From Kluyvera intermedia (GTDB lineage: Bacteria > Pseudomonadota > Gammaproteobacteria > Enterobacterales > Enterobacteriaceae), in the NCBI RefSeq assembly GCF_021440345.1, contig NZ_JAKCNS010000035.1, forward strand, positions 24,156 to 88,155: 64,000 nt of DNA, in the 5' to 3' direction. The notes beneath the pieces were generated by a model, which saw only the letters and a program-made list of their open reading frames with translations, made no database searches and was not told the origin of the DNA. The position numbers were made by a program, and so were the translations under genes. This document shows, piece by piece, positions 8,188-19,229 of this stretch (the stretch's first letter is position 1; each line of letters starts with the position of its first letter).

Positions 8188-9429
8188 ATGCTACTACCCG
8201 GCAAACGTAATTATATTCTGCTCAGCATATTCGATTTTCTGTACCTTTTCGCCTGGTCAGCAACCATGGCTTTCTTTGTTATATGGACCACGCAGCATCT
8301 GGGGATCAGCGCGACGCAAACCGGGCTTCTCTACGCCACCAACGCTTTTATCGCCCTGCTGATGCAGCCGTTCTTTGGCTTTATTTCCGATAAGTTCGGC
8401 CTGAAAAAACAGCTCATCTGGATTATCCTCGCCCTCCTGCTACCGGTTGGCCCGTTCTTTATCTACGTTTACGCCCCGCTGCTGGTACACAGCTTCTGGC
8501 TCGGTGCTATTCTCGGCGGGATCTACCTCGGTATAATCTTTAACTCCGGCTGCGGCGTTATTGACTCGTACATCGATAAAATTTCCCGTCGCTATAGCTT
8601 TGAATATGGCCGGGTGCGCATGTGGGGATCATTGGGCTGGGCGGCGGCCGCGTGGATTGTCGGCAAATATATCGACACCCTGCCTAACCTCTCCTTCTGG
8701 CTGGCGAGCTGCGCGATCATCGTGGCGGCACTGTGTTTTATGATGACCAAAATCGAGCTGACCGATGCGGAAATCCAGAAGACCAATTCGCTGAAAGCCA
8801 TCCATGCGCTGGAACTGGCGAAGAACGGCCAGTTCTGGATGCTGCTGATCTTCACTCTGTTCGTCACGCAGATTTACGACACCTACGATCAACAGTTCGC
8901 CCAGTATTTCTCGATGCAGTTCCCAACCAAAGAAGAAGGCAACCATTGGTACGGAATTCTGGCCTCTATCCAGGTGTGCGGCGAGACGCTATTCCTGTGC
9001 CTGATGCCGTGGTTCGTTAACCGTACCGGGGCCAAATGGGCGCTGGTGATTGCCGGGACGATCATGTCCGTACGTATCGCCGGTTCCGCCATTCAACTTG
9101 GGCCGGTATGGATTGCGGCAGTCAAAATGCTGCACGCCATCGAAAAACCGCTGATTCTGGTCTCCGTATTTAAATTCATTTCTGCCAATTTCGACAACAA
9201 GCTACTGTCCACGGTCTACCTGCTGGTGCTGTTCGTGGCCTCTATCGCCACCGCCATCTATTCACCGATTGCCGGTTATCTGTATGACACCATTGGTTTT
9301 GCCGACACCTACCTGATTCTGGGTGCGATTGCCGGATTCTTTACCCTCGTGTCAGCCTTTACGCTGCGAGATGCACGGGTAGATAAACCCGCCACGACCC
9401 AGCCGCAGGGTTCAACGATCGCGGGATAA
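8188..9429 (+). CDS. LacY-type galactoside:H+ symporter (MFS, OHS family)
   Basis: 413 residues with twelve predicted membrane segments, LacY length. LacY functional residues are mostly present: the FEYGRVRMWG segment (Arg equivalent to R144), a Glu in QVCGETLF (E269), IMSVRIAG (R302), and the LHAIEKP pair (H322 and E325). The E126 position is Asp (VIDSYIDK), which also occurs in the sucrose permease CscB, so the sugar range may differ from lactose. I chose ATG 8188 because GAGGA precedes it at 8176-8180 and the homologues begin there. It probably imports the galactoside cleaved by the GH42 enzyme. CRP and lacO-like sites lie upstream; a hairpin follows the stop. Confidence 0.88.
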   Translation: MLLPGKRNYILLSIFDFLYLFAWSATMAFFVIWTTQHLGISATQTGLLYATNAFIALLMQPFFGFISDKFGLKKQLIWIILALLLPVGPFFIYVYAPLLVHSFWLGAILGGIYLGIIFNSGCGVIDSYIDKISRRYSFEYGRVRMWGSLGWAAAAWIVGKYIDTLPNLSFWLASCAIIVAALCFMMTKIELTDAEIQKTNSLKAIHALELAKNGQFWMLLIFTLFVTQIYDTYDQQFAQYFSMQFPTKEEGNHWYGILASIQVCGETLFLCLMPWFVNRTGAKWALVIAGTIMSVRIAGSAIQLGPVWIAAVKMLHAIEKPLILVSVFKFISANFDNKLLSTVYLLVLFVASIATAIYSPIAGYLYDTIGFADTYLILGAIAGFFTLVSAFTLRDARVDKPATTQPQGSTIAG

Positions 9430-9435
9430 AAATGA

Positions 9436-9457
9436 CAGGGGGACGAATGTCCCCCTG
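9436..9457. terminator. Hairpin between convergent permease and bssR genes
   Basis: CAGGGGGAC (9436-9444) pairs perfectly with GTCCCCCTG (9449-9457) around GAAT. It is followed on the plus strand by ATTTC, a weak U-run. It lies between two convergent genes, so it probably serves both. Confidence 0.6.
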
Positions 9458-9460
9458 ATT

Positions 9461-9844
9461 TCAGGCGTGAGTCACGGACGACTCAGCATCCAGCTTCTGA
9501 ATGCTTTTGGTCAATGCCGCCAGGCAGCGATCCAGAGTCACTACATTAACCGCAATATAAGACGGGCAGTCGTAGCGCCCGCTCATCAGGCAGACTGCCG
9601 CTGAAGCAATAGCCTCGCCCGCCTGCCGAAAAACTTCCAGTTCTGTCGGTGAACTACAGAATTTTAGCGGTATGGCGCTATTCCGTAATTCACTACACAA
9701 ATCGAGCAGGTTAGTACGCAGATGATCGTTTTCACCGACTGACATATATCCCTTGGCCTTTCTCAGCTGCAAATAAGCATTAAGGTCCTTTCGCGCGTTA
9801 ATGAGCTGACCCAGCCGTTGGCGTTTCAGTTTGCTTTCCGTCAT
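9461..9844 (-). CDS. bssR: Biofilm regulator BssR
   Basis: 127 residues, the length of E. coli BssR (YliH). The hallmark stretches are present: LQLRKAKGYMSV near residues 24-35, and AVCLMSGRYDCPSYIAVN. BssR affects biofilm formation through indole and autoinducer-2 related signalling; its biochemical action is unknown. The start at 9844 has GGGAGG upstream, and an earlier in-frame ATG at 9880 is less likely. The E. coli neighbour yliI is absent here; block A occupies the gap between gstB and bssR. Confidence 0.88.
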   Translation of the reverse strand: MTESKLKRQRLGQLINARKDLNAYLQLRKAKGYMSVGENDHLRTNLLDLCSELRNSAIPLKFCSSPTELEVFRQAGEAIASAAVCLMSGRYDCPSYIAVNVVTLDRCLAALTKSIQKLDAESSVTHA

Positions 9845-10066
9845 GCATTTACCTCCCTTGCCACCCATTGGCATTCTCATTATGCGGTTACTAAACGAAC
9901 AACGTGCTGCGTGACATCAATAAATCATCATCATTAGCAACAACTGTAACAACATAACAACCTCACCGGATGGCGGCGGACGGGCAAAGTAGCAGTAGAG
10001 AGTCGACGTAAAGCCGTGTAGAATCGCCCGGTTTTTATTTTCTGTTTACTTTGTGAGCGTACTAGA

Positions 10067-11380
10067 ATGCAACAACCGCGAATTGGATTCGTCTCCCTCG
10101 GCTGCCCAAAAAACCTTGTGGACTCCGAGCGTATCCTGACCGAACTGCGCACTGAAGGTTATGACGTAGTGCCGAGTTACGATGATGCCGATATGGTTAT
10201 CGTCAATACCTGTGGTTTTATCGACAGCGCAGTCCAGGAGTCACTGGAAGCCATCGGTGAAGCGCTGAAAGAAAACGGCAAGGTGATTGTGACCGGTTGC
10301 CTGGGTGCCAAAGAAGATCAAATTCGCGAAGTGCACCCAAAGGTTCTGGAAATCACCGGCCCACACAGCTACGAGCAGGTGCTGGAACACGTTCACCATT
10401 ACGCGCCAAAACCGCAGCACAACCCGTTCCTGAGCCTGGTGCCGGAACAGGGCGTTAAGCTGACGCCGCGCCACTACGCCTATCTGAAAATTTCCGAAGG
10501 CTGTAACCACCGCTGCGCGTTCTGCATCATTCCATCCATGCGTGGCGATCTGGTTAGCCGTCCGATTGGCGAAGTGCTGGCGGAAGCCAAACGTCTGGTC
10601 GATGCGGGCGTAAAAGAGATTCTGGTGATCTCCCAGGACACCTCCGCCTACGGCGTTGACGTCAAGCACCGCACCGGTTTCCACAACGGCGAGCCGGTCA
10701 AAACCAGCATGGAAAGCCTGTGCGAGCAGCTGTCTAAGCTCGGCGTTTGGGTGCGTCTGCACTATGTTTACCCGTATCCACACGTGGATAACGTCATCCC
10801 GCTGATGGCCGAAGGCAAAATCCTGCCATACCTGGATATCCCGCTGCAGCACGCCAGCCCGCGTATCCTCAAGCTGATGAAACGCCCAGGCTCCGTTGAC
10901 CGCCAGCTGGCCCGTATCAAACAGTGGCGCGAAATCTGCCCTGAACTGACGCTGCGCTCCACCTTTATCGTCGGCTTCCCGGGCGAAACGGAAGAAGACT
11001 TCCAGATGCTGCTCGACTTCCTGAAAGAAGCCCGCCTCGACCGCGTAGGCTGCTTCCAGTACAGCCCGGTTGATGGCGCATCGGCCAACGATCTGCCGGA
11101 TCAGGTACCAGACGACGTGAAAGAAGATCGCTGGAACCGCTTCATGCAGCTGCAGCAGCAGATTTCCGCCGAGCGCCTGCAGGAAAAAGTCGGCCGCGAA
11201 ATTCTGGTGATGATTGACGAAGTTGACGAAGAAGGCGCCATTGGCCGCAGCATGGCCGATGCCCCGGAAATCGACGGTGCGGTCTATCTGAATGGCGAAA
11301 CCAAGGTGAAACCGGGTGATGTCGTACGCGTGAAGGTTGAAAACGCGGACGAATATGACCTGTGGGGTAGCCTGGTTTAA
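10067..11380 (+). CDS. rimO: Ribosomal protein S12 methylthiotransferase RimO
   Basis: 437 residues. This radical-SAM enzyme adds a methylthio group to the conserved aspartate of ribosomal protein S12. The N-terminal UPF0004 domain has three cluster cysteines (C13 in SLGCPKN, C49 in NTCGF, C78 in VTGCLG). The radical-SAM domain has the CxxxCxxC motif (C146, C150, C153), and a TRAM domain ends the protein. In E. coli pdeI and dgcI lie between gsiD and rimO; here rimO is followed directly by a terminator and gsiD. Confidence 0.96.
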   Translation: MQQPRIGFVSLGCPKNLVDSERILTELRTEGYDVVPSYDDADMVIVNTCGFIDSAVQESLEAIGEALKENGKVIVTGCLGAKEDQIREVHPKVLEITGPHSYEQVLEHVHHYAPKPQHNPFLSLVPEQGVKLTPRHYAYLKISEGCNHRCAFCIIPSMRGDLVSRPIGEVLAEAKRLVDAGVKEILVISQDTSAYGVDVKHRTGFHNGEPVKTSMESLCEQLSKLGVWVRLHYVYPYPHVDNVIPLMAEGKILPYLDIPLQHASPRILKLMKRPGSVDRQLARIKQWREICPELTLRSTFIVGFPGETEEDFQMLLDFLKEARLDRVGCFQYSPVDGASANDLPDQVPDDVKEDRWNRFMQLQQQISAERLQEKVGREILVMIDEVDEEGAIGRSMADAPEIDGAVYLNGETKVKPGDVVRVKVENADEYDLWGSLV

Positions 11381-11425
11381 GACGACGCCTCATAACGGTA
11401 GGTCAGCTTCTCTGGCCTACCGCTC

Positions 11426-11458
11426 TACCCGGTAGCGTTAAACGTAACCGGGTATTTT
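11426..11458 (+). terminator. Rho-independent terminator of rimO
   Basis: TACCCGGT (11426-11433) pairs with ACCGGGTA (11447-11454), followed by TTTT. A second, weaker hairpin (GGTAGGTCAG with CTGGCCTACC) sits just upstream at about 11398-11421. The element lies between convergent rimO and gsiD. Confidence 0.75.
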
Positions 11459-11463
11459 CCTCC

Positions 11464-12375
11464 CTACCCCTTCAGCTTCGGATCCAGCGCATCGCGCAGC
11501 CCATCGCCCAGCAGGTTAAACGCCAATACCGTCAGGAAAATCGCCAGCGCCGGGAATATCGCGACGTGAGGTGCAATCACCATATCCGCGCGCGCTTCGT
11601 TGAGCATCGCGCCCCACTCTGGCGTCGGCGGCTGCGCGCCGAGACCGAGAAACGACAGGCTGGCGGCGGAGATTATCGATACGCCAATTCGCATGGTGAA
11701 ATAGACCACAATCGATGACACCGTACCGGGCAGAATATGCTGGAACAGAATCACGCTATCGCTGGCGCCAATGCTGCGCGCCGACTCGATAAAGGTCTGC
11801 TGCTTGAGCACCAGGGTGTTACCACGCACCAGCCGCGCAAAGGCCGGGACGGAGAAAATCGCCACGGCGATAATCACGTTAGTCATCCCGCTGCCCATAA
11901 TCGCTACCACCGCAATCGCCAGCAGGATGCCGGGAAAAGCGAACAGGACATCGCAGATACGCATGATGATGCGGTCCCACCAGCCTTCGTAGTAGCCCGC
12001 TAACAGGCCCAATACCGTACCGATAATCGAACCTATCAAGACGGCAAAAACGCCAGCGGTTAGCGAGATTTGCGCCCCGACCAGCACCCGGCTGAAGATG
12101 TCGCGGCCCAGCGAATCAACGCCAAACCAGTGCATCAGCGACGGTCCTTCGTTCAGGCGGTCGTAGTCAAAATAGTTTTCAGCATCAAACGGCGCAATCC
12201 ACGGTGCCACCACCGCCACCGCAATCAGCAGCAGCACGAAAATACCCGATGCCATAGCCACCGGCTGCTGGCGGAAACGCCGCCAGAACTCGCGCCACGG
12301 CGTGCGTTGTTTCCCCGTTTGCATCACCGGCATGGCATTGAGTACCGCCTGCCTGCGCCAATTAAATAATCGCAC
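11464..12375 (-). CDS. gsiD: Glutathione ABC importer, permease GsiD
   Basis: 303 residues, exactly the E. coli length when started at the GTG at 12375 (VRLFNWRRQ), 1 base after the gsiC stop; this implies translational coupling. It is an inner-membrane subunit of the DppC type: the N-terminal OppC-N segment, six or so membrane spans, and the EAA coupling loop [18 protein letters not shown]. It pairs with GsiC to form the channel for glutathione brought by GsiB and driven by GsiA. It is the last gene of the iaaA-gsiABCD transcription unit. Confidence 0.95.
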   Translation of the reverse strand: MRLFNWRRQAVLNAMPVMQTGKQRTPWREFWRRFRQQPVAMASGIFVLLLIAVAVVAPWIAPFDAENYFDYDRLNEGPSLMHWFGVDSLGRDIFSRVLVGAQISLTAGVFAVLIGSIIGTVLGLLAGYYEGWWDRIIMRICDVLFAFPGILLAIAVVAIMGSGMTNVIIAVAIFSVPAFARLVRGNTLVLKQQTFIESARSIGASDSVILFQHILPGTVSSIVVYFTMRIGVSIISAASLSFLGLGAQPPTPEWGAMLNEARADMVIAPHVAIFPALAIFLTVLAFNLLGDGLRDALDPKLKG

Positions 12376-12376
12376 G

Positions 12377-13297
12377 TTATTTATACCTGATAGCCGGGTT
12401 AATGGCGGCGTACAGCACATCCACCACTAAGTTGATAAGAATGAACTCCAGCGAAAACAGCAGAACTTCGGCCTGAATGACCGGGTAGTCGCGCATCTCC
12501 ACCGAATCAACCAGCAGGCGCCCCAGCCCCGGCCAGTTAAACACTTTTTCGACCACAATCGAGCCGCCGAGCAGAAAGCCGAACTGTAGCCCCATCATGG
12601 TGACCACCGGGATCATCGCGTTGCGCAGCCCGTGCTTGAGCACCACCCTTTTTTCACTCACCCCTTTGGCGCGAGCGGTGCGCATGTAGTCTTCATTCAG
12701 CACGTCAACAAACGAGGCGCGGGTAAAGCGCGCCATCACCGACGCCACGGCCGCACCCAGCGTTATCGACGGCAGAATGTAGTGCTGCCAGCTGTCGGCG
12801 CCGACGGTCGGCAACCATCCCAACTCGACGGAAAAAATCTGCATCAGCAGCATCCCGAGCGCAAATGCCGGGAAAGAGATGCCGGTGACGGCCAGCGCCA
12901 TGCCCAGACGATCGGGCCAGCGGTTACGCCAGACGGCAGCGGCGATCCCCGCCGCCATCCCAAACAACACCGCCCAGGCCATGCTGGCGAGGGTTAACAG
13001 TAAAGTGGGGAAAAAGCGGCTGGCTATCTCTTCTGACACCGGGCGGCGTGAAACCATTGAGGTGCCAAAGTCGCCCTGCACGGCGTGGCTGATATAGTGC
13101 CAGAACTGCACGTACAGCGGCTGATCCAGCCCCAGCTGCTGGCGCACCATCGCAATCACCTGCGCGTCAGCCTCCGGTCCGGCAATCAATCGAGCCGGGT
13201 CACCCGGTAGCATATGGACAAATAAAAACACCAGCACGGCCACGATAAACAGCGTGGGAATGAGGCCGAGCAGGCGTTTAATGACATAGTTAAGCAT
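12377..13297 (-). CDS. gsiC: Glutathione ABC importer, permease GsiC
   Basis: 306 residues, the E. coli length. A DppB-type permease: the [20 protein letters not shown] first span, then the EAA loop [20 protein letters not shown], and several further spans. It partners GsiD. Its stop codon abuts the GTG start of gsiD. 52 bp separate it from gsiB. Confidence 0.96.
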   Translation of the reverse strand: MLNYVIKRLLGLIPTLFIVAVLVFLFVHMLPGDPARLIAGPEADAQVIAMVRQQLGLDQPLYVQFWHYISHAVQGDFGTSMVSRRPVSEEIASRFFPTLLLTLASMAWAVLFGMAAGIAAAVWRNRWPDRLGMALAVTGISFPAFALGMLLMQIFSVELGWLPTVGADSWQHYILPSITLGAAVASVMARFTRASFVDVLNEDYMRTARAKGVSEKRVVLKHGLRNAMIPVVTMMGLQFGFLLGGSIVVEKVFNWPGLGRLLVDSVEMRDYPVIQAEVLLFSLEFILINLVVDVLYAAINPAIRYK

Positions 13298-13349
13298 GAC
13301 TCTCCTTGCCGTAGGGCCCCTGTTTTCTGATGAAACAGGGGCACCTCTC

Positions 13350-14888
13350 TTACTTCAGATCCGCATCATCAAAGCTAAAACCGGTGTCCGGCATAATGTA
13401 GAACCCGGACAAAGACTTGCTGTGCGCTGAAACCAGTTTTTCCACCACCAGCGGCACCCACGGCGACTCTTTCCAGATGATATCCTGGGCCTCTTTGTAC
13501 AGCCGCGCTTTTTCCTTCGCATCGGTGGTTTGCAGCGCCGCCGTCAGATCTTTATCGACCTGCGGATTGCCGTAGAACGCGGTATTGAACTGGGTTGGCG
13601 GCCAGTTAGACGAGGCGAACAGCGGCGACAGCGCCCAGTCCGCTTCGCCGGTCGATGCCGACCAGCCGGTATAGAACATCCGCACACCACTCTCTTTCTG
13701 CCCTTTACCTTCCACTTCCGCCGCGCGCTGCCCGGCATCCATCGCCGTGACCTGGGCCTTAATGCCGATTTGCGCCAGCTGCTGCTGGGTAAACTGCAGA
13801 ACCTTCTGCGCGGTGCTGTGGTTATGCGATGACCACAGGGTGGTGCTAAACCCGTTCGGGTAGCCTGCTTCTTTTAACAGCTCGCGTGCTTTAGCCGGGT
13901 CATACGGCCACGGCTGGTACTGCTGCGCGTAGGCGATAGACGGCGGCACCACGCCGGTAGCCGGTGTCGCATAGCCAGCAAAGGCCACTTTCACCAGCGC
14001 CTGGCGGTTTATGGCGTAGTTGATAGCCTCGCGGACTTTAGGATTATCAAACGGCTTTTGCGTCACGTTCATGCTGATGTAGCGCTGCATGATGGACGGG
14101 CTCGCCACCAGCTCAAGCTGGCTGTTTTTCGCCAGCAGCGCGGCCTGCTCATAAGGGATCGGGAAAGCAAACTGCGCTTCGCCGGTTTGCAGCATCGCCG
14201 CACGGGTGTTGTTGTCGACCACCGGACGCCAGGTAATAGAGTCCAGCTTCGGCAGCCCTTTTTGCCAGTAGTTGGCAAATTTGCTGACTTTCACAAAGTC
14301 GGTTTGGTTCCAGGTATCCAGCTGATACGGCCCGGTTCCCACCGGGTGGAAGCCAATTTCATTACCATATTTTTTCAGCGCCGCGGGCGAAATCATCGCC
14401 GTCGCCGGGTGGGCAAGAATATTGATAAACGCCGAGAACGGTTGTTTTAAGGTGATTTTCACCGTGCTGGCGTCCACCGCTTCGGTCTTATCGATATTTT
14501 TGTACAGGTTGTAGCGCTTAAGGTGGCTTTCCGGGTTGCTGGCGCGGTCGAGGTTAATCTTCACAGCTTCGGCGTTGAAGTCGGTACCGTCCTGGAATTT
14601 CACCCCCTGACGCAGCTTAACGGTATAGACCTTGCCATCGTCGGACACGGTGTAACTTTCCGCCAGCACATTTTGCAGCTTCATCTCTTTATCCAGGCCA
14701 AACAGCCCCTGATAGAAGGATTTTGCCACCGCCTGCGACAGCGTGTCGTTAGCATCGTACGGATCCAGGGTGGTGAAGTTGGAACCTACCGCCACCACCA
14801 CATCTTTTGCCGCGAACGCGGGAGAGGCGGCAAGCGCGGACGCTACCCCCAGTGCAACCAGCCATTTACGTGAAACGCGTTGTGTCAT
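13350..14888 (-). CDS. gsiB: Glutathione-binding periplasmic protein GsiB
   Basis: 512 residues from the ATG at 14888, identical in length to E. coli GsiB, with AGGGGA upstream. A Sec signal peptide (about 26 residues, ending PAFA/AKDVV) is followed by an SBP_bac_5 fold with the family signatures [11 protein letters not shown] and WSALSP-like DWALSPLF. It captures glutathione in the periplasm for GsiCD. A longer in-frame start at 14978 would put 30 residues ahead of the signal peptide and overlap gsiA closely, so I reject it. Confidence 0.96.
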   Translation of the reverse strand: MTQRVSRKWLVALGVASALAASPAFAAKDVVVAVGSNFTTLDPYDANDTLSQAVAKSFYQGLFGLDKEMKLQNVLAESYTVSDDGKVYTVKLRQGVKFQDGTDFNAEAVKINLDRASNPESHLKRYNLYKNIDKTEAVDASTVKITLKQPFSAFINILAHPATAMISPAALKKYGNEIGFHPVGTGPYQLDTWNQTDFVKVSKFANYWQKGLPKLDSITWRPVVDNNTRAAMLQTGEAQFAFPIPYEQAALLAKNSQLELVASPSIMQRYISMNVTQKPFDNPKVREAINYAINRQALVKVAFAGYATPATGVVPPSIAYAQQYQPWPYDPAKARELLKEAGYPNGFSTTLWSSHNHSTAQKVLQFTQQQLAQIGIKAQVTAMDAGQRAAEVEGKGQKESGVRMFYTGWSASTGEADWALSPLFASSNWPPTQFNTAFYGNPQVDKDLTAALQTTDAKEKARLYKEAQDIIWKESPWVPLVVEKLVSAHSKSLSGFYIMPDTGFSFDDADLK

Positions 14889-14979
14889 GTTGTCCCCTGC
14901 CTGTCGTTTTATTATCGAATGCGACCCGTTATCCATCACCTTAGCGGCGCATAGCCGCCGTGCCTTCCCGGTACTCAAA

Positions 14980-16842
14980 TTATCTCGGGCCTCTCAGCGC
15001 ACTGCTTGCTGGCTCCCGAGCCACATAATGCCCCGGCGAGACCTGCTGTAAACTCACTGGTTCGACTGCTTCGCCCCGTTTATAGATATTCCCCGGCAAC
15101 TCATCGGACAGCAGCACGCGCTGCGGACGACGATGCGCGGGATCGGCGACCGGCACCGCGGCCAGCAGCTTGCGGGTATACGGATGCTGCGGATTTTCAA
15201 AGACCGCCCGACGCGGCCCTATTTCAACGATGCGCCCACGGTACATCACCGCCACCCGATGGCTGATGCGTTCGACCACCGCCATGTCATGGGAGATAAA
15301 CAAAAAGGCGATACCCATTTCCCGCTGCAAGGAGAGCAGCAGGTTGATGACCTGCGCGCGAATCGAGACATCCAGCGCGGAGACGGACTCATCGGCAATC
15401 ACCACCTTCGGCTCCAGCGCAAGGGCGCGAGCGATACAGATGCGTTGGCGCTGCCCGCCGGAGAACTCATGCGGATAACGCCACGCATGTTCCGGCAGCA
15501 GCCCCACGCGCTGCAAAAGCCACTCGACGCGCTGCTGGAGCGCCTCGCCTTCGAGCACGCCGTGAATACGCAGCGGCTCCATAATCGAAAAACCGACCGT
15601 ATGGCGCGGGTCAAGCGAGGCGTAAGGATCCTGGAAGATAAACTGAATATCACGGCGCAGCGGTTGAAGCTGGTTGGCGGAGAGCGTATCGATGCGCTCA
15701 CCGTTAAAAGTGATGGTGCCGCTCTGCGATTCCACCAGCCGCAGCAGCGCGCGGCCGGTGGTCGATTTGCCACAGCCTGACTCACCGACCAGCGACAGCG
15801 TCTCCCCTGGCCAGAGATCAAAGCTGACGTTTTCCACCGCATGCACTTCACGAGTCACGCGATTGAGCAGCCCGCCGCGCAGTGGAAAACGCGTCACCAA
15901 ATCGCGAACCTGGAGAATCGGTTTACCTTCCACCACCGTATTTTGTCGCTGCGGTTCAATATTTGGCGCATTGAGTTCAGGGAAACTTTTCGGATAATCG
16001 CTGCCACGCATTGCGCCCAGCCGAGGTACCGCCGCTAACAGGCGTTGGGTATAGGCGTGCTGCGGAGCGTTGAAAATCGCCTCGACGCTGCCGGTTTCCA
16101 CCGCTTTGCCCTGATGCATCACCAGCACCCGGTCGGCGATCTCGGCCACTACGCCCATGTCATGGGTAATAAAAATCACCCCCATCGACATCTCTTTTTG
16201 CAGTACGTCGATAAGCTGGAGGATTTGCGCCTGGATGGTGACATCCAGCGCGGTGGTCGGTTCATCGGCAATCAGCACCGCCGGGCGGCACGACAGCGCC
16301 ATAGCGATCATCACCCGCTGGCGCATCCCGCCGGAGAGCTGATGCGGATAGCGCGAAAGCATGGTCTGCGCTTCGGGAATACGCACTTTATCGAGCGTTT
16401 TTTTCGCCTCAGCCAGCGCCTCTTCGCGCCCAAGCCCCTGGTGCAAACGAATAGACTCGGCGATCTGCTCACCGATGGTAAATACCGGGTTTAGCGAGGT
16501 CATCGGCTCCTGGAAAATCATCGCCACATCGGCCCCGCGTATACCGCGCATTTGCGCTGGCGTCTGCTCCTGCAAATCGACAACCTTATGATTGCGACGT
16601 CGCAGCAGCATCTGCTCGCAGGACACTTGTCCGCTCGCCTGATCTAACAGACGCATCAGCGCCAGCGCCGTCACCGATTTACCCGAGCCCGATTCGCCGA
16701 CAATCGCCAGCGTTTCGCCACGGTTAAGATGAAATGAGAGCTGGTGCACGACGCCAACGGACTGTTTATCCTGGCGAAACGCGACGTTCAGATTCTCAAT
16801 GCTTAGCACCTGCGAATCATCAAGCTCGGCGGAATGCGGCAC
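14980..16842 (-). CDS. gsiA: Glutathione importer ATPase GsiA
   Basis: 620 residues, a fused double ATPase. Each half has a Walker A (GESGSGKS and GESGCGKS), an LSGG- or [12 protein letters not shown] signature, and a Walker B followed by DEPTTALD or DESVSALD. Oligopeptide/dipeptide C-terminal extensions follow each half. It powers GsiBCD uptake of extracellular glutathione, which can serve as a sulfur source. The gene lies 11 bp after iaaA, whose product degrades isoaspartyl and related peptides, a conserved pairing. Confidence 0.96.
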   Translation of the reverse strand: MPHSAELDDSQVLSIENLNVAFRQDKQSVGVVHQLSFHLNRGETLAIVGESGSGKSVTALALMRLLDQASGQVSCEQMLLRRRNHKVVDLQEQTPAQMRGIRGADVAMIFQEPMTSLNPVFTIGEQIAESIRLHQGLGREEALAEAKKTLDKVRIPEAQTMLSRYPHQLSGGMRQRVMIAMALSCRPAVLIADEPTTALDVTIQAQILQLIDVLQKEMSMGVIFITHDMGVVAEIADRVLVMHQGKAVETGSVEAIFNAPQHAYTQRLLAAVPRLGAMRGSDYPKSFPELNAPNIEPQRQNTVVEGKPILQVRDLVTRFPLRGGLLNRVTREVHAVENVSFDLWPGETLSLVGESGCGKSTTGRALLRLVESQSGTITFNGERIDTLSANQLQPLRRDIQFIFQDPYASLDPRHTVGFSIMEPLRIHGVLEGEALQQRVEWLLQRVGLLPEHAWRYPHEFSGGQRQRICIARALALEPKVVIADESVSALDVSIRAQVINLLLSLQREMGIAFLFISHDMAVVERISHRVAVMYRGRIVEIGPRRAVFENPQHPYTRKLLAAVPVADPAHRRPQRVLLSDELPGNIYKRGEAVEPVSLQQVSPGHYVAREPASSALRGPR

Positions 16843-16853
16843 GGTAACTCCTT

Positions 16854-17792
16854 TTATTCCTTGTAAATGCCAATAGTCGGGGTATCCCCGGCGTAGGCCC
16901 AGGCGCGGTACATACCTTCGCTGTTAAACGGCAGTACCACGTTGCCTTCGCGATCGATGGCGATAAGCCCGCCGCTGCCGCCGAGTGCCGGGAGTTTTTC
17001 CATCACCACGCGCTCGCAGGCTTCGAGCAGGCTAAGATTTCCGTAGTCCATTAAGGCGGCGATATCATAGGCCGCCAGGGTACGGATAAATACTTCACCG
17101 GTGCCGGTACAGGAGACAGCGACGCTGGCGTTATTGGCGTAGCATCCCGCCCCCACCAGCGGGCTATCACCGACTCGACCGGGCAGTTTATTGGTCATGC
17201 CACCGGTAGACGTGGCGGCCGCCAGGTTGCCGTTAAAATCCAACGCCACGGCGCCGACGGTGCCCATTTTGTGGCGTTCGTCGAGCGGCGCGTCATGGTC
17301 GAGAATAAATTGGCCGTGGCTGCGCGCTTCCAGCAGCTGCTGGAACCGCATATCGGTAGAGAACAGGGAATTATCCACCAGTTCCATACCTTCAGCCCCG
17401 GCAAAGGCTTCCGCGCCTTCGCCAATCAGCATGACGTGCGGACTCTTTTCCAGCACCAGCCGGGCCGCCAGCACCGGGTTACGCAGGTGTTTCACCCCGG
17501 CAACGGCACCCGCTTGCAGCGAATTGCCGTCCATCACGCAGGCGTCGAGTTCGTGGGTTTCCGCGGCGGTGAAAACAGAACCGATGCCGGCGTTAAACAG
17601 CGGGCACTCTTCCAGCAGGCGCACCGCTTCAGTGACCGCATCCAGCGCACTGGCGCCGGCTTCCAGCATTTTCTGCCCGCTTTCGACGATGTCCGACAGC
17701 GCCGTCACGTATTCGTGCTCTTTTTGCGCCGACATCTGCTGGCGACTTATCGCCCCGGCTCCGCCGTGAATCGCAATGACTGCCTTGCCCAT
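16854..17792 (-). CDS. iaaA: Isoaspartyl peptidase / L-asparaginase IaaA
   Basis: 312 residues, an N-terminal-nucleophile hydrolase. The precursor cleaves itself before T178 ([11 protein letters not shown]), giving alpha and beta subunits; T178 is then the catalytic nucleophile. [12 protein letters not shown] and TSTGG of the active site are present. It removes N-terminal isoaspartyl residues and hydrolyses asparagine. AAGGGAT precedes ATG 17792. It is the first gene of the gsi operon and is divergent from moeA across 201 bp, which must hold both promoters. Confidence 0.95.
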   Translation of the reverse strand: MGKAVIAIHGGAGAISRQQMSAQKEHEYVTALSDIVESGQKMLEAGASALDAVTEAVRLLEECPLFNAGIGSVFTAAETHELDACVMDGNSLQAGAVAGVKHLRNPVLAARLVLEKSPHVMLIGEGAEAFAGAEGMELVDNSLFSTDMRFQQLLEARSHGQFILDHDAPLDERHKMGTVGAVALDFNGNLAAATSTGGMTNKLPGRVGDSPLVGAGCYANNASVAVSCTGTGEVFIRTLAAYDIAALMDYGNLSLLEACERVVMEKLPALGGSGGLIAIDREGNVVLPFNSEGMYRAWAYAGDTPTIGIYKE

Positions 17793-17993
17793 TAGTTATC
17801 CCTTACGTCATTTTATTTATAAATATCATTATAGTGGCTCTGCTCCTATATCAATTTTGAATATAGAAAGAGCATCTGGAAATCAGGACGTCAAGATTTC
17901 TGGCATAACAAGGTACACCACAGGTGGCATACAGTCTGCGGGGCTTTTCTGCCATAATGTGCGCATTCGAACGTTCCCCCCAGGAGTTTAGCC

Positions 17994-19229
17994 ATGGATT
18001 TTACCGCCGGATTGATACCGCTTGATACCGCGCTGACGCAGATGCTTAACCAGATAACCCCGCTGCATGACAGCGAATCGGTGCCGCTGCTGCAGGCGTT
18101 TGGCCGCATTACCGCCAGCGATATCACCTCTCCACTGGACGTACCGGGTTTTGATAACTCGGCGATGGATGGTTATGCGGTACGTCTGGCCGATATCGCG
18201 GCGCAAACGCCGCTGGCGGTCGCGGGTAAAGCCTTCGCCGGGCAGCCGTTCCACGGTGAATGGCCGGCGGGTACCTGCATTCGTATTATGACCGGTGCGC
18301 CGGTTCCGGCGGGCTGCGACGCGGTGGTGATGCAGGAAGAGACCGAGCAAACCGACGCCGGTATCCGTTTTGTTGCCAAGGTGAAGCCGGGGCAAAATAT
18401 TCGCCTGCGTGGTGAAGACATTGCCAACGGTGCGGTGGTATTCCCTGCCGGAACGCGTCTGACGGTGGCCGAATTACCGGTGCTGGCTTCGCTGGGCATC
18501 GCGGAAGTTAGCGTAGTGCGCAAAATCCGCGTCGCGCTGTTCTCTACCGGCGACGAACTCCAGCTTCCGGGCCAGCCGCTGGGCGACGGGCAAATCTACG
18601 ATACCAACCGTCTGGCGGTGCATCTGATGCTCGAGCAGCTCGGTTGTGAAGTCATTAACCTCGGCATTATTCGTGATGATCCGGAACAGCTGCGTCAGAC
18701 CTTTATCGAAGCCGATAAGCTGGCCGACGTGGTGATTAGCTCCGGTGGCGTTTCCGTTGGCGAAGCGGACTACACCAAAACCATCCTCGATGAACTGGGT
18801 GAAATCAGCTTCTGGAAGCTGGCGATTAAACCGGGCAAACCGTTCGCCTTCGGTAAGCTGAGCCATAGCTGGTTCTGCGGTCTGCCGGGCAACCCAGTCT
18901 CTGCCGCACTCACGTTCTATCAGCTGGTGCAGCCGCTGCTGGCAAAACTGAGCGCCGGTAGCGCCGCCACTCAGGCACCGCGCCTGCGCGTGCGCACCAC
19001 CGATGTGCTGAAAAAATCCCCAGGTCGTCTCGATTTCCAGCGTGGTCTGCTGACCCGCAACGAAAACGGTGAGCTGACCGTGGCGACCACCGGCCATCAA
19101 GGCTCACATATTTTCAGCTCCTTTAGCCAGGGCAACTGCTTTATCGTGCTGGAGCGTGAACGCGGGCGCGTTGAAGCGGGCGAATGGGTGGAAGTTGAGC
19201 CGTTCAACCATCTGCTGGGTGGCCTGTAA
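17994..19229 (+). CDS. moeA: Molybdopterin molybdenumtransferase MoeA
   Basis: 411 residues, the E. coli length. It inserts molybdate into adenylylated molybdopterin in the last step of molybdenum cofactor synthesis. Family marks include [24 protein letters not shown] at the MPT-binding domain, [14 protein letters not shown], and KPGKPFAFG with [14 protein letters not shown] precedes ATG 17994. The stop overlaps the start of moeB by one base (TAATG). Confidence 0.97.
   Translation: MDFTAGLIPLDTALTQMLNQITPLHDSESVPLLQAFGRITASDITSPLDVPGFDNSAMDGYAVRLADIAAQTPLAVAGKAFAGQPFHGEWPAGTCIRIMTGAPVPAGCDAVVMQEETEQTDAGIRFVAKVKPGQNIRLRGEDIANGAVVFPAGTRLTVAELPVLASLGIAEVSVVRKIRVALFSTGDELQLPGQPLGDGQIYDTNRLAVHLMLEQLGCEVINLGIIRDDPEQLRQTFIEADKLADVVISSGGVSVGEADYTKTILDELGEISFWKLAIKPGKPFAFGKLSHSWFCGLPGNPVSAALTFYQLVQPLLAKLSAGSAATQAPRLRVRTTDVLKKSPGRLDFQRGLLTRNENGELTVATTGHQGSHIFSSFSQGNCFIVLERERGRVEAGEWVEVEPFNHLLGGL

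Noticed and set aside
924..9429. Recent horizontal transfer of block A
   Set aside because: I saw no tRNA, integrase, transposase or flanking direct repeats, and the codon use looks like that of the backbone. Old acquisition or differential loss is as likely.
14889..14978. 30-residue N-terminal extension of GsiB
   Set aside because: It would place residues before a complete signal peptide, whereas ATG 14888 has AGGGGA and gives the E. coli length of 512.
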